Source: Atrina japonica
Lineage: Eukaryota > Mollusca > Bivalvia > Pterioida > Pinnidae
Direction of reading: 5' to 3'
NCBI GenBank assembly: GCA_030159075.1
Contig: BROG01000404.1
Coordinates: forward strand, 62,001-126,000
Length of the DNA stretch: 64,000 bases
Below the pieces are notes generated by a model. The model was not told the DNA's origin. It searched no databases and saw nothing but the letters and a program-made list of their open reading frames with translations. The translations under genes were made by a program, and so were the position numbers. Shown in pieces: positions 36,960 to 48,850 of the stretch. Position 1 is the stretch's first letter. Every line of letters begins with the position of its first letter.

Positions 36960-38159
36960 AAATTTCCAAAATATCTAGTCTGTTTTCGTGAATGATTAAG
37001 ACTGATGGTTAAATGAGGACCGCTTTTTAATTGGTTTATGCATTTGTTTCATCCAGACATACACGCTTACACAAATAGGAAAAGAACGGAAACACGAGAG
37101 TGCGACATAACAATCCACGGCCCTCTGGACTATCGAATGAATGAAAGTAGCGCCTCTTCGATTGATACACGGATTTATCAATACAAATTGCCATAGTTAC
37201 AACCAATCAGCGAACGGAAAATCCACGAGTCATATCATAAAATCTTACACACGAGCTGACACCCGGAGTATGAACTTGGTATAATTAAGAATTTCCTTTT
37301 TTATCAATGAAATTATAAACTTATAAACAAAACACAGATAATTTATATTGTAAGTGCATATACAGCCCAGAAATAGACATCTTACTACCTGAGCTATAGA
37401 TCTATCTTATCGTTAAGGCGTTACGTGATAAAGTTGGTTACATATAACCTAGCGATTTTCCTAACCCTTCATATGTGAATGACAGCATAACGGTTCCTTT
37501 TTTAGCTTTATTTTGGGGGTGATGTGGGGTTAATATCAACATGTAGCGAGAAAATATAATGTGTAATTACGCAAATACTGCTACCGAAAATATAGTTCAT
37601 TGTTTTAAATTTACATCATAATGCGAAATTTACTTGGTCACGTGCACTATTAATAACATTAATTGATGAGAAATACAAAAAACATATTTCCTGAGATAGT
37701 GTTTTTAGACACAAATGGAACATTTTTTTTTAATTCATACCTGTTGTGTAACAGGTATATCTAATGTTTGTCGTACTGACTCACATAGATTTATGCTGTT
37801 TTAATTATAACGCAACCACAGCACTGGTCAGTTACAGGTCAATGTCTCACTACGTACGTTTATATATGCTGACAACAGCTGCCAACCAAAATAATGGAAA
37901 ATGTTTAATAACAGTCTTGTGAGTGGGACAATAAAACATGTGATCAACAAACATTTTCTCTGTGTATTCCAGAACATCACTCACTTCCGTAAGATATAAC
38001 ATAATCAAACCTGTATTATATATCACGTCTTTTCAGTACTTTCAGTACTTTGACTGGTTTTTGGAAGCATGTAACATGTGCGGAAAAGTGACTTACTCTG
38101 TCAACCGTTCTTGTACAGAAGTGAGATGCAGTGATAATATATTACACTAATCATGCTAA
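36960..38159. other. Unique-looking intergenic sequence
   Basis: I see no supported gene; short frames at 36,996-37,181 and 37,962-38,150 have no supporting context. Confidence 0.4.
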
Positions 38160-40800
38160 TGATCCCACTTACCTAAATTTTGTACTAAAGTTATCCCACT
38201 TTGTCCAGATATTGTACTAAAGTTACCCAAACTTGTCTAGTTATTGTACCAAAGTTATTTCACATTGTCTAGATATTGTACAAGTGTTATCCCACCTCGT
38301 TTAGATATTTTACTAAAGTTATCACACTTTGTCTAGATATTGTAATAAGATATTTCAATTTGTCTAGATATTGTACTAAAGTTATCTCACTTTGACTAGA
38401 TATTGTACTAAAGTTATCTCACTTTGTCTAGATATTGTACTTAAGATATCACACTTTGTATAATATTGTACTAAAATTATTACACTGTCTAGATATTGTA
38501 CTAAAGTTATCCCATTTTGTCGAAATATTGTACTCCGATTTTGACTGGTTATCCAAATTTTCTCTTGACTTTTTACTATGGTGTAGATATTGTACTGACG
38601 TTATCCCACTTTGTCTATATGTTGTACCGACGTTATCCCACTTTGTCTATATGTTGTACTGACGTTATCCCACTTTGTCTATATGTTGTACTGACGTTAT
38701 CCCACTTTGTCTATATGTTGTACTGACGTTATCCCACTTTGTCTATATGTTGTACTGACGTTATCCCACTTTGTCTATATGTTGTACTGACGTTATCCCA
38801 CGTTGTCTATATGTTGTACTGACGTTATCCAACTTTGTCTATATGTTGTACTGACGTTATCCCACTTTGTCTATATGTTGTACTGACGTTATCCCACTTT
38901 GTCTATATATTGTACTGACATTATCCCACTTTGTCTATATATTGTACTGACGTTATCCCACTTTGTCTAGATGTACAATGTTTACGTAAACATGTTAAGT
39001 TTTTACAACTTTGTCTGGGTGTTATTTTGAAGTTATTACCATGTTGTCTGCGTGTTGTACTAAAGTCATCACCACTTGAACTAGATATTGTACTAAAGTT
39101 ATTATACATTTATATTGATGTTGTACTAATTAAAAGTTATTACACTTTGCCTAGATGCTGTACTAAATTTATTGCCATTTTATCTAGATGTTGCAATAAA
39201 GTTATTACAACTTTAACTAGACATTGTACTAAAAGTAACCTCCTTTGTCCAGATATTGTACTAAAGTTATTACCACTTATTGAAGATATTGCACTGAGGT
39301 TATCACACTTTGTCTGGATGTTGTACTAAAGTTATTACTACTTTGTCTACACACGTAACTAAAGTTATTCCATTGTATTTAAATATTGTACTAAAGTTAT
39401 CCCAGTTTGTCGATATATTGTACTCGAGTTATCCCACTTTTTCTAGATATTGTACTAAAGTTATTACTACTTTGTCTACACACGTAACTAAAGTTATTCC
39501 ATTGTATCTAGATATTGTACTGAAGTTATCAGTTTGTCTATATATATGTACTCGAGTTATCCCACTTTTTCTAGATATTGTACTAAAGTTATTACTACTT
39601 TGTCTACACACGTAATTAAAGTTATTCCATTGTATCTAGATATTGTACTAAAGTTATCAGTTTGTCTATATATATGTACTCGAGTTATCCCACTTTTTCT
39701 AGATATTGTACTAAAGTTATTACTACTTTGTCTACACACGTAACTAAAGTTATTCCATTGTATTTAAATATTGTACTAAAGTTATCCCAGTTTGTCGATA
39801 TATTGTACTCGAGTTATCCCACTTTTTCTAGATATTGTACTAAAGTTATTACTACTTTGTCTACACATGTAACTAAAGTTATTCCATTGTATCTAGGTAT
39901 TGTACTAAAGTTATCAGTTTGTCTATATATATGTGTACTCGAGTTATCCCACTTTTTCTAGATATTGTACTAAAGTTATTACTACTTTGTCTACACACGT
40001 AACTAAAGTTACTCCATTGTATCTAGATATTGTACTAAAGTTATCAGTTTGTCTATATATATATATACTCGAGTTATCCCACTTTTTCTAGATATTGTAC
40101 TAAAGTTATTACTACTTTGTCTACACACGTAACTGAAGTTATTCCATTGTATCTAGATATTGTACTAAAGTTATCAGTTTGTCTACATATATGTACTCGA
40201 GTTATCCCACTTTTTTCTAGATATTGTACCAAAGTTATTACTACTTTGTCAATACACGTAACTAAAGTTATTCCACTGTATTTAGATATTGTACTAAAGT
40301 TATCCCAGTTTGTCGATATATTGTACTCGAGTTATCCCACTTTTTCTAGATATTGTACTAAAGTTATTACTACTTTGTCTACACACGTAAATAAAGTTAT
40401 CCCATTGTATCTAGATATTGTACTAAAGTTATCAGTTTGTCTATATATATATATGTACTCGAGTTATCCCACTTTTTCTAGATATTGTACTAAAGTTATT
40501 ACTACTTTGTCTACACACGTAACTGAAGTTATTCCATTGTATCTATATATTGTACTAAAGTTATCAGTTTGTCTACATATATGTACTCGAGTTATCCCAC
40601 TTTTTTTAGATATTGTACCAAAGTTAACCCACTTTGTCTAGATGTTGTACTAAAATGATCACCACTTTGTCCGTACATTTTACCTAAGTTATAACACTTT
40701 GTCTAGATATTGTTACTGAAGTTATCCGACATTGTCTAATCATTGTAGGCCTACTAAAGTTATCCCATGTCGTCTTCACATTGTGCGCAAGTTAACTCTC
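38160..40800. repeat. 32-bp satellite array with higher-order 128-bp blocks
   Basis: The basic unit is 32 bp (GTTATCCCACTTTGTCTAGA then TATTGTACTAAA). 38,590-38,960 holds about a dozen nearly identical units with TATATGTTGTACTGAC. From about 39,300 to 40,640 four different units form a 128-bp higher-order repeat, marked by ACTTTGTCTACACACGTAAC, ATTCCATTGTATCTAG, CAGTTTGTCTATATATATG and TACTCGAGTTATCCCAC. Long open frames in this array (174 codons at 40,117-40,641) exist because the unit lacks stops. Confidence 0.95.
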
Positions 40801-40879
40801 ATTGTCGCATTGTTGCCGTGTAGAATGTAAACATATATTTTAAAAACACTGGCGGTTTAGTCAATTGGTACTTTGTTTG

Positions 40880-40985
40880 TTTATTGTTGTTTTACGCACC
40901 ATTCAATAATCTTTTAAAACTTTCACCAAATGCCGGTGAAGGGCTTCAAATTTTGGCCTATGCTCGGCACTTACGGCCATTATAA
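40880..40985 (-). mobile_element. SINE 3' fragment
   Basis: GTTGTTTTACGCACCATTCA, CCGGTGAAGGGCTTCAAATT and GCTCGGCACTTACGGCCATT match the SINE body and tail. It sits between the satellite and the first triplicated block. Confidence 0.7.
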
Positions 40986-40986
40986 A

Positions 40987-41470
40987 ATGGTAGTAAACAT
41001 ATGTATATGGAAATGCGCCTAACGTTTAAATCTTGCACAAAGATCTTCAGAACATGACACGTGTATTTTCTTTAACACAAAATTGTTGCTCAATGAGACC
41101 TTTGGTCCTGACAGGTCATATATCAGAGATGTTCTTCTTAGTTATGACGAGAGAGTATTAGATTTGCTAGACAATGTAGTTTACAGAATTACATGGACAG
41201 GAGTACTAATATAGACTTTCCAATTAACTTTCATGAGTTCCTGTCTTTTTGTTGCACCAATTCTAAACTTGATGTAACATTTGGCTGTTAAAGATGAGAT
41301 ATTTCACATTATTTTTAAGATATATGCATGAAGCGTGCATAAGTAAATATAAAGATAAAAGTTTCTGTTTCAGTTTTATGTGGCCCTATTTGCTAATCAT
41401 TTTGCAATCATATTTTTATTGTAACACCATTTGAAATTTATACATGTTATTGCTGAGATTAAGGGTTTAT
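40987..41470. repeat. Triplicated block, copy 1
   Basis: Shared landmarks in order are GGTAGTAAACATATGTATAT, AGAACATGACACGTGTATTT, GTCCTGACAGGTCATATATC, ATGCATGAAGCGTGCATAAG and GAAATTTATACATGTTATTG. Copies 2 and 3 are at 41,610 and 44,010. It has no coding potential. Confidence 0.85.
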
Positions 41471-41609
41471 TAACCAACTGCCTCCCTAATTCAATTTTCA
41501 TCGTTTTTTGTCTATTAATACTTCACTTTGATTTTTATTGAAATGCAAACTATGAAAAATATTTACCTCACAATTTTGAGATATCCTCTACCGAGGCATA
41601 TCTAGGATT

Positions 41610-42210
41610 CCCTTGAAAAAGTGTAAGTAACGCGTCTAATACTTGATTCTTACACAAAGACGTTAAGAACATGATACATGTATTTTTTCAATCACAAAAT
41701 TGATGCTCAATGAGAACTTTGATGTGTTCCTTTAGTCCTGGCAGGTCCTGGGGTGTTTGTCTTAGTTACAGTACCCCATGGAAAGGAATACTAATATAAA
41801 CCTTCCAAATAACTTTCACGACTTTCCTATCCTTTTGTTGCACCAATTATGAATTTCGATGTAATATTTGGCTGTTACAGATAAGATATTTAACATTAAT
41901 TTTTGAAATGTGTGCATGAAGCGTGCATACAGTAAATAAAAACGATAAAAGTTTCTATTTCAGTTTTATGCTAATCATTTTGCAATCATATTTTTTTGTA
42001 ACATCTTTTGAAATTTATACATGTTATTAGTGAGCTTAAGTGTTCTAGTACGTACGTGAATTGTGTAAGTGCATATATTGTAGCTTTAAATTATACCATT
42101 ATTTTCCCCTCATGGGGTGTATGTTTAATATTTTCTGTTCGTCAATAACTTAAAAACCATGGCGTAAAATATCAGATGTGATATTTTTTATTAAACTGAA
42201 CATTATGGCT
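41610..42210. repeat. Triplicated block, copy 2
   Basis: It has the same landmark order as copy 1 (AAGAACATGATACATGTATT, TTTAGTCCTGGCAGGTC, GTGCATGAAGCGTGCATACA). It continues further, with AAAACCATGGCGTAAAATATCAG shared only with copy 3. Confidence 0.85.
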
Positions 42211-42239
42211 GATAAACGTTATATTGCATATGCCTTGGC

Positions 42240-43140
42240 TTATACTTTAGAAGTTGTCCACTTTGTTTAGATATTATACCAACGCTATCCCACTTTGCCT
42301 ACTGTCCACTTGGCATACTTTGGAAATTGAAAAACCGATGTTTACTAAACTTTTAGTTGTTTCATTGGGCTGAATAAAGGTCTCAGTATCTTACTCGAGT
42401 AGCTGTCGAGTATCACACGTTTTGATTAGATATAACTTAGATATAACGTATAACTTTGGTAGTATGTTTATAATATTGTACTAGTTATTACCAGTTTATC
42501 AAGATATCGAACTGACGTTTTCCCAATTTGTCTTGATATAATGTTATCCCACTTTGCCTAGATATTGTACTACAGTTATCCCACTTTGTTTGGGTATTGT
42601 GCCATTGTTATCTCATTTTGTCTAGATATTGTACAAAAGTTATCCCATTTTGTCTAGATTTTTGTACTTAAGATATTCTACTTTGTGTAGACATTGTACT
42701 AAAGATATCCCACTTCGTTTAGATATTGTACCAAGGTTATCTCACATTGTGTACATATTGTACTAAAGTTATCCCACTTTGTCTAGATATCGATATTGCA
42801 CTTAAGTTATCACACTTTGTCTAGATATTGTACTAAAGTTATCACATATTGTCTATATATTGTACTAAAGTTATCACATTTTGTCTATATATTGTACTAA
42901 AGTTATCACACTTTGTCTAGATATTGTACTTAAGTTATCACATTTTGTCTAGATATTGTACTAAAGTTATCACATTTTGTCTATATATTGTACTAAAGTT
43001 ATCACACTTTGTCTAGATATTGTACTAAAGTTATTACACTTTGTGTAGATATTTTACTTAAGTTAACTCTCTTTGTCTAGATATAGTACTAAAATTATCT
43101 CACTTTGACTAGATATTTTACTAAACCTTTCCCAATTTCT
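42240..43140. repeat. 32-bp satellite array, second segment
   Basis: The unit is the same as at 38,160-40,800 (GTTATCACACTTTGTCTAGA, TATTGTACTAAA). Degenerate units run at 42,240-42,560 and regular ones from about 42,560 to 43,140. Confidence 0.92.
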
Positions 43141-43149
43141 CTCGTTGTT

Positions 43150-43985
43150 GCTTTGTAGAATGTAGACTTCATTCAGAAACTGCTGAATTAAAAGAAGAAA
43201 AAGTTAGTGGTGTTTTTTAATTTGAGATTTAGATATTATAATATCGACGACGTTTTCTCAAGTAATAATGACCATTCTCATACATATGGCAATGCGATAT
43301 ATCCCAGCGAACTAGAAATAAAAGATACAACAGAATCAAGCACACACGCTTCTTACTTAGACATTTTACTTACTATAGACACAGACGGGAAATAAACAAC
43401 TAAGCTATACGACAAACGCGACGATTTAGGCTTTCCCATCGTAAATATTCTGCATTAAAGTACTAATATCCCACAATGACCTGCATATGGAGCTTATATT
43501 TCACAAATGATTCGATATGTCTGGGCATGTTCAACATATGAATATTTCATATACAGAGGTAAACTACTCACTGATATATTTCCGGAAATTTAAAGGTCGA
43601 TATAACAATTTTGTTTGTGATTATTCTATTTCACTAAGTGAAATATTGAGTGGAATGACGCTAGCAGACAATATCCTGCGGTACCGTCATTTCAGCGGAA
43701 AAATTACCATTGGAGATACTAGTACTGCACAAACGTTATCGGTTATCACGTGGTACATGCATTAGTCCCAATGTGACGAGGATTCGTTACTCACGTTTTT
43801 CATTTTGATTTGTCTGTGGACTCACGGCGGATGTGACTGGTCTACAGGGGATGCTTACTCCTCCATGGCACCTGATCCCACCTCTTGGTTTCAAGAGGTC
43901 TGTGTTTGTCCATTCCCCCCTAGATTTGTGCCTATATCCTGGAGATCCTAAAAATTTATACTTTGGTATCTGAGAATTTTTATAT
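43150..43985 (+). pseudogene. Reverse-transcriptase retroelement remnant with 3' tail (copy 1)
   Basis: 43,207-43,440 reads as the catalytic and following part of a reverse transcriptase. An altered YIDD box (FRYYNIDDVFS) is followed by ELEIKDTTESS, ASYLDILL and KLYDKRDDLGFP. The frame is broken by TAA codons at 43,393 and after VNI. 43,517-43,765 carries further C-terminal-like codons. 43,780-43,985 is the family's 3' tail (TGTGGACTCACGGCGGATGT, CTCCTCCATGGCACCTGATC, TTTATACTTTGGTATCTGAG). The thumb region and the whole N-terminus are missing. From memory the family is a Penelope-like or related retroelement abundant in bivalves. Clearly inactive. Confidence 0.72.
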
Positions 43986-44009
43986 ATAGATATTTTGAAA
44001 AGTTTCAGT

Positions 44010-44700
44010 CAAATGGTAGTAAGCATATTTATATGCAAATGGGCTTAATACTTGAATATTGCACAAAAACCTTAAGAACATGATACATACATTTTCGTAA
44101 ACACAAAGTTAGTGCCAAATGAGAGCTTTGAAAAGTTCCTTTAGTCCTGACAGATCATATATCAGAAATATTCTTCTTAGTTACAATATCCCATGGAAAG
44201 GAATACTAATATGAATTTTCCAAATACCTTTCACGAGTTTTCATGAGTCTTTTTGGTACACCAATTATGAATTTCGAAATAGCGTTGGCTCTTAAAGATA
44301 AAATATTTCACAGTTTTTGGAAATATATACATGAAGCGTGCAAACAGTATATAAAAAGATAAAAGTTTCTATTTTAATTTTATGTGCTTGTTTACCTAAT
44401 CATTTGCAATTACATTTTTATTGTAACACCTTATGAAATTTACACCTGTTACTGCTGAGGCAAAATAGGCTATTCTAGTATGTACCTGGATTGTTTGAGT
44501 TTACTTTGTAGCTTTAAATGAGACATCATTTCCTCTACAAGTCATATTTTTTGCAAATCTTACACGTTTAGTCGATGATTAGTTTAGTTCTTTAGTTTAA
44601 TCAGGTGGTGAATGTTTACTATTTTCTGTATTTTCTATTCGTTAATGGCTTAAAAACCATGGTGTAAAATATCAGATATGATAATTTAAATAAAAATTAA
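44010..44700. repeat. Triplicated block, copy 3
   Basis: The landmarks are GGTAGTAAGCATATTTATAT, AAGAACATGATACATACATT, TTAGTCCTGACAGATCATAT, ATACATGAAGCGTGCAAACA and AAAACCATGGTGTAAAATAT. It directly follows the retroelement tail. Confidence 0.85.
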
Positions 44701-44779
44701 TCTTATAGCTATTTAAAGTTTTATTTAATATTTAGATTCTTTACGAATGTCATTTGCTGTTTTTGCTTAGCCATCTCTA

Positions 44780-46660
44780 CCTATTTTTGTGGTAGCTGTT
44801 TTAATTGTCTGAACCTATAAGCGGATGCTTAACAAGTTAGCCGTCTGTACCTTTGTGTGCGATAGCTGTTGTTTAGCTGTCTGTAGGTCTCTTTGTGTGA
44901 TAGCCGCTGTTTATCTGTTTGTACCTATTTGTGTGACAGTCGTTGTATTGCTGTTTGTACCTATTTGTGTGACAGCCATTGTATAGCTGTTTGTACCTAT
45001 TTTTAGGGACAGTGATTGTATAGCTGTTTGTACCTATTTCTGTGACAGCCTTTGTTAAGCCGTCTGTACCTATTTCTGTGACAGTCGTTGTTAGGCCGTC
45101 TGTACCTATTTTTGTGACAGCCGTTGTTAAGCCGTCTGTACCAATTTCAGTTGTTTGGTAGTCTCTACGTATTTGTGTGATAGCAGTTGTTTAGCCTTCT
45201 GTATCTATTTATGTGATAGCAGTTGTTTAGCTGTCTGTATCTATTTATGTGAAAGCTTATGTTTAGCCTTTGCTGTCTGTAGGTCTATGTATGTCACAAC
45301 CGTTGTTATAACGTCTATATCTATTTGTGTGACAGCCGCTGTTAAGTCGTCTATATCTATTTGTGTGACAACCGTTGTTTTTGTCGTCTGTTAAGCCTCC
45401 GTCTATATCTATTTGTTAGGCCGTCTGTACACACCGTTGTTTTGTCGTCTTCATCTATTTGTGTGACAGCCGCTGTTAAGTCGTCTGTATCTATTTGTGT
45501 GACAGCCGCTGTTAAGTAGTAAATATCTTTTTGTGTGACAACCGTTGTTTAGTCGTCTGTACCTATTTGTGTGACATGTACCTATTTTTGTGTGACAGCC
45601 GCTGTTAAGTCGTCTGTATCTATTTGTGTGACAGCCGCTGTTAAGTAGTAAATATCTTTTTGTGTGACAACCGTTGTTTAGTCGTCTGTACCTATTTGTG
45701 TGACAACCGCTGTTTAGTTGTATATATCTATTTGTGTGACGTTGTTTAGTCGTCTGTATCTATTTGTGTGAGAACCGCTGTTTAGTTGTATATATCTATT
45801 TCTGTGACAACCGTGTTTAGTTGTATATATCTATTTCTGTGACAACCGTGTTTAGTCGTCTGAACCTATTTGTGTGACAACCGCTGTTTAGTTGTATATA
45901 TCTATTTGTGTGACAACCGTTGTTTAGTCGACTGTATCTATTTGTGTGACGACCGATGTTTAGTTGTATATATCTATTTGTGTGAGGTATAGCCGCTGTT
46001 TAGTCGTCTGTATCTATTTGTCTGACAACCGTTGTTTATTCGTCTGTATCTATTTGCGTGACAACCGCTATCTATTTGTGTGACGTACAGCCGCTGATTA
46101 GTCGTCTGTATCTATTTGTGTGACAACCGTTGTTAAGTAGTCTGTATCTATTCGTGTGAAAACCGCCGCCGTTTAGTCGTCTGTAACTATTTGTGTGATG
46201 TACAGCCGCTGTTTAGTCGTCTGTAACAATTTGTGTGACACACAGTCGCTGTTTAGTCGTCTGTAACAATTTGTGTGACGTACAGTCGCTGTTTAGTCGT
46301 CTGTATCTATTTGTGTGACAACCTTTGTTAAGAAGTCTGTATCTATTCGTGTGACAACCGCCGCTGTTTAGTCGTCTGTTACTATTTGTATGACGTACAG
46401 TAGCTGTTTAGTCGTCTGTAACAATTTGTGTGACGTACAGTCGCTGTTTAGTCGTATGTGACTATTTGTGTGACAGCCGCTGTTTAGTCGTCTGTATCTA
46501 TGTGACAGCCGTTGTTAAGTAGTCTGTATCTATTCGTGTGACAACCGCTGTTTAGTCGTTTGTAACTATTTGTGTGACGTACAGTCGCTGTTTAGTCGTC
46601 TGTAACTGTTTGTGTGAGAGCCGCTGTTTAGTCGTCTGTAACTATTTGCGTGACAACCGT
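44780..46660. repeat. 36-bp satellite array, first segment
   Basis: Units of about 36 bp carry CTATTTGTGTGACAGCCGCT and GTTTAGTCGTCTGTAT. There are frequent length variants (inserted GACGTACAG, deleted cores), so reading frames are repeatedly broken. Confidence 0.94.
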
Positions 46661-47460
46661 TTGAGATTATTCAAAATCATGTGTCCGTATTACGTTCTTT
46701 TGATGTATCTACAACCGATACTGATTTTGAGCTACCATTTTTATATTGGATACCTAAACTTCATAAAACCTCATATAAGCAGAGGAACATAGCAGGATCC
46801 AGCAAATGTTCTACCAAACCTTTATCTGTACTCCTTGCCAAGATATTGACAACCGTTAAGGAGAAACTTCAGCAATATTGTACAGTTGCTAATTCCAGAA
46901 GCGGTGTAAATCAGATGTGGAAAAGTTAAAGGCACACAATTTTTCTTATCAAAACTTATGACTTCTCTACTCTTTACACAACTATTACACATCAAAAATT
47001 AAAAGAAAGACTTTTTAGCATCATAGACAACTGTGTTTACACTAAAGGTGGTACCCACAAATTTAAATATCTAGTGATTGGTCATCATGATAATTATTTT
47101 GTCCAACACCACTCTGATTTTACACTGAACTGATATATCGAAATCCGCGTTTATGTCAACGTTCCGAACGTTTTACGGTGGCTTTAATAGTTTTGTTTGC
47201 GATTACTCTGTTTCACTGGGTGAAATGTTGAGGAGCTTTTTCGTTGACGGTTGTTGAAACGTTTGTACCAATTAGGATTCGTTCCTCACGTATTTCATTT
47301 GGACTTGACTGTAGACTCACGGCGGGTGTGACCGGTCGCCAGGGGATGCTTACTCCTCCATGGCACCTGGTCCCACTTCTTTCTTTCCAGAGGTCCGTGT
47401 TTGTCGATTTGTATCTGTGCCCTGGACATCCTCAAGATTTATACTTTTGTATCTGAGATG
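46661..47460 (+). pseudogene. Internally deleted reverse-transcriptase retroelement (copy 2)
   Basis: 46,681-47,133 holds the N-terminal half of the reverse transcriptase in one frame with a single TAA at 46,927-46,929. It shows FLYWIPKLHK (the P-K-x-H-K type motif of Penelope-like RTs), IAGSSKCSTKPLS, and the first catalytic block KTYDFSTLYTTI with its Asp. It then jumps at about 47,133-47,180 to C-terminal codons (CDYSVSLGEML) and the 3' tail (CTCACGGCGGGTGTGACCGG, CTCCTCCATGGCACCTGGTC). The YxDD block is deleted, so it is not functional. It sits inside the 36-bp satellite. Confidence 0.75.
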
Positions 47461-48560
47461 TTTTATATTGTTTAGTCTTCTGTAACTATTTGTGTGGCAG
47501 CCGTTGTTAAGCCATCTGTACCTATTTGTGTGACAGCCGTTGCATAGCTATTTGTACCTATTTGTGCGACAGCTGCTGTTTAGATGGCTGTGCCTTTTTG
47601 TGTGTCAGCCGCTGTTTAATTGACTGTACCTATTAGCTGTCTGTAGGTTTATGTGTGCGATAGCCGTTGTTTAGCCGTTTGTATCTATTTGTGTGACAGC
47701 CGTTGTTTAGCTGCCTGTATCTATTTCTGTGACAGCCGTTGTTTATTTGTCTGTACCTATTTCTGTGTCAGCTGTTGTATAGCTGTTTGTACCTTTTTGT
47801 GTGACAGCCAATGTATAGCTGTTTTTACCTATTTCTGTGGCAGCCGTTGTATAGCTGTTTGTACCTATTTCTGTGACAGCCGTTGTATAATTGTTTGTAC
47901 CTATTTCTGTGACAGCCGTTGTTTTGTTATCTGTACGTATTTCTGTGACAGCCGTTGTACAGTTGTTTGTACCTATTTCTGTGACAGAAGTTGTTTAGTT
48001 GTCTGTATCTATTTCTGTGACAGCCGTTGTATAGCTGTATGTACCAATTTGTGTTGCAACTGTAGTTTAGCCGTCTGAAACTATTAGTGTTACAACCGCT
48101 GTTTAGCCGTCGGTGCCTTTTTGTGTGACAGCCGCTGTTTAGTTGACGGTACCTATTCGTGTTACAGCCATTGCTTAGCTGTCTGTATTTCTATGTGTGC
48201 AATAGCCGTTGTTTAGCCGTTTGTATCTATTTTTGTAACAGCCGTTGTTTAGTTATCTGTATCTATTTCTGTGACAGCCGTTGTGTAGTTGTTTGTACCT
48301 ATTTCTGTGACAGCCGTTGTTTAGTTATCTGTACCTATTTCTGTGACAGCCGTTGTATAGCTGTTTGTATCTATTTCTGTGACAGCCGTTGTATAGCTGT
48401 TTGTACCTATTTCTGTGAAGGCCGTTGTATAGTTGTTTGTACCTATTTCTGTAACAGCCGTTGTTTAGTTACCTGTATCTATTGCTATGACAGTCGTTGT
48501 ATAGCTGTTTGTACTTATTTCTGTTACAGCCGTTGTGTAGCTGTTTGTACTTATTTCCGT
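47461..48560. repeat. 36-bp satellite array, second segment
   Basis: The unit is as at 44,780-46,660 (CTATTTCTGTGACAGCCGTT, GTATAGCTGTTTGTAC), about 30 copies, more regular here. Since 36 is divisible by three, two long open frames (47,653-48,078 and 48,159-48,695) appear, each repeating a 12-residue Cys-rich motif CDSRCIAVCTYF. I regard these as artefacts. Confidence 0.94.
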
Positions 48561-48690
48561 CACAGAATTAGGTACAGACAGCTATACAATTGCTGTCACA
48601 AAAATGGTACAAACAACTATACAATGGCTGTCACAGAAATTGGTACAGATAACTATACAACGGCTGTCACAGAAATAGGTACAAACAAAC
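48561..48690 (-). repeat. 36-bp satellite units in inverted orientation
   Basis: About 3.6 units are the reverse complement of the preceding array (GTACAAACAACTATACAATG, GCTGTCACAGAAATTGGTAC). The switch lies at about 48,560 within TTATTTCCGTCACAGAATTA. Confidence 0.93.
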
Positions 48691-48725
48691 TATAACAACA
48701 CAAACAAGAGAGACATATGTATATA

Positions 48726-48728
<3 letters not shown>

Positions 48729-48819
<91 letters not shown>

Positions 48820-48850
48820 TCTGTGTGTGTGTGTATGTGTGTGTGTGTGT
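48729..48850. repeat. (TA)n(TG)n microsatellite
   Basis: About 44 TA repeats to 48,817, then interrupted TG repeats. Confidence 0.97.

Noticed and set aside
38435..40641. Series of open frames up to 174 codons in the 32-bp array
   Set aside because: The unit has no stop in some frames and three units return to frame. The apparent peptides repeat with array period and have no start, splice or codon-bias signal.
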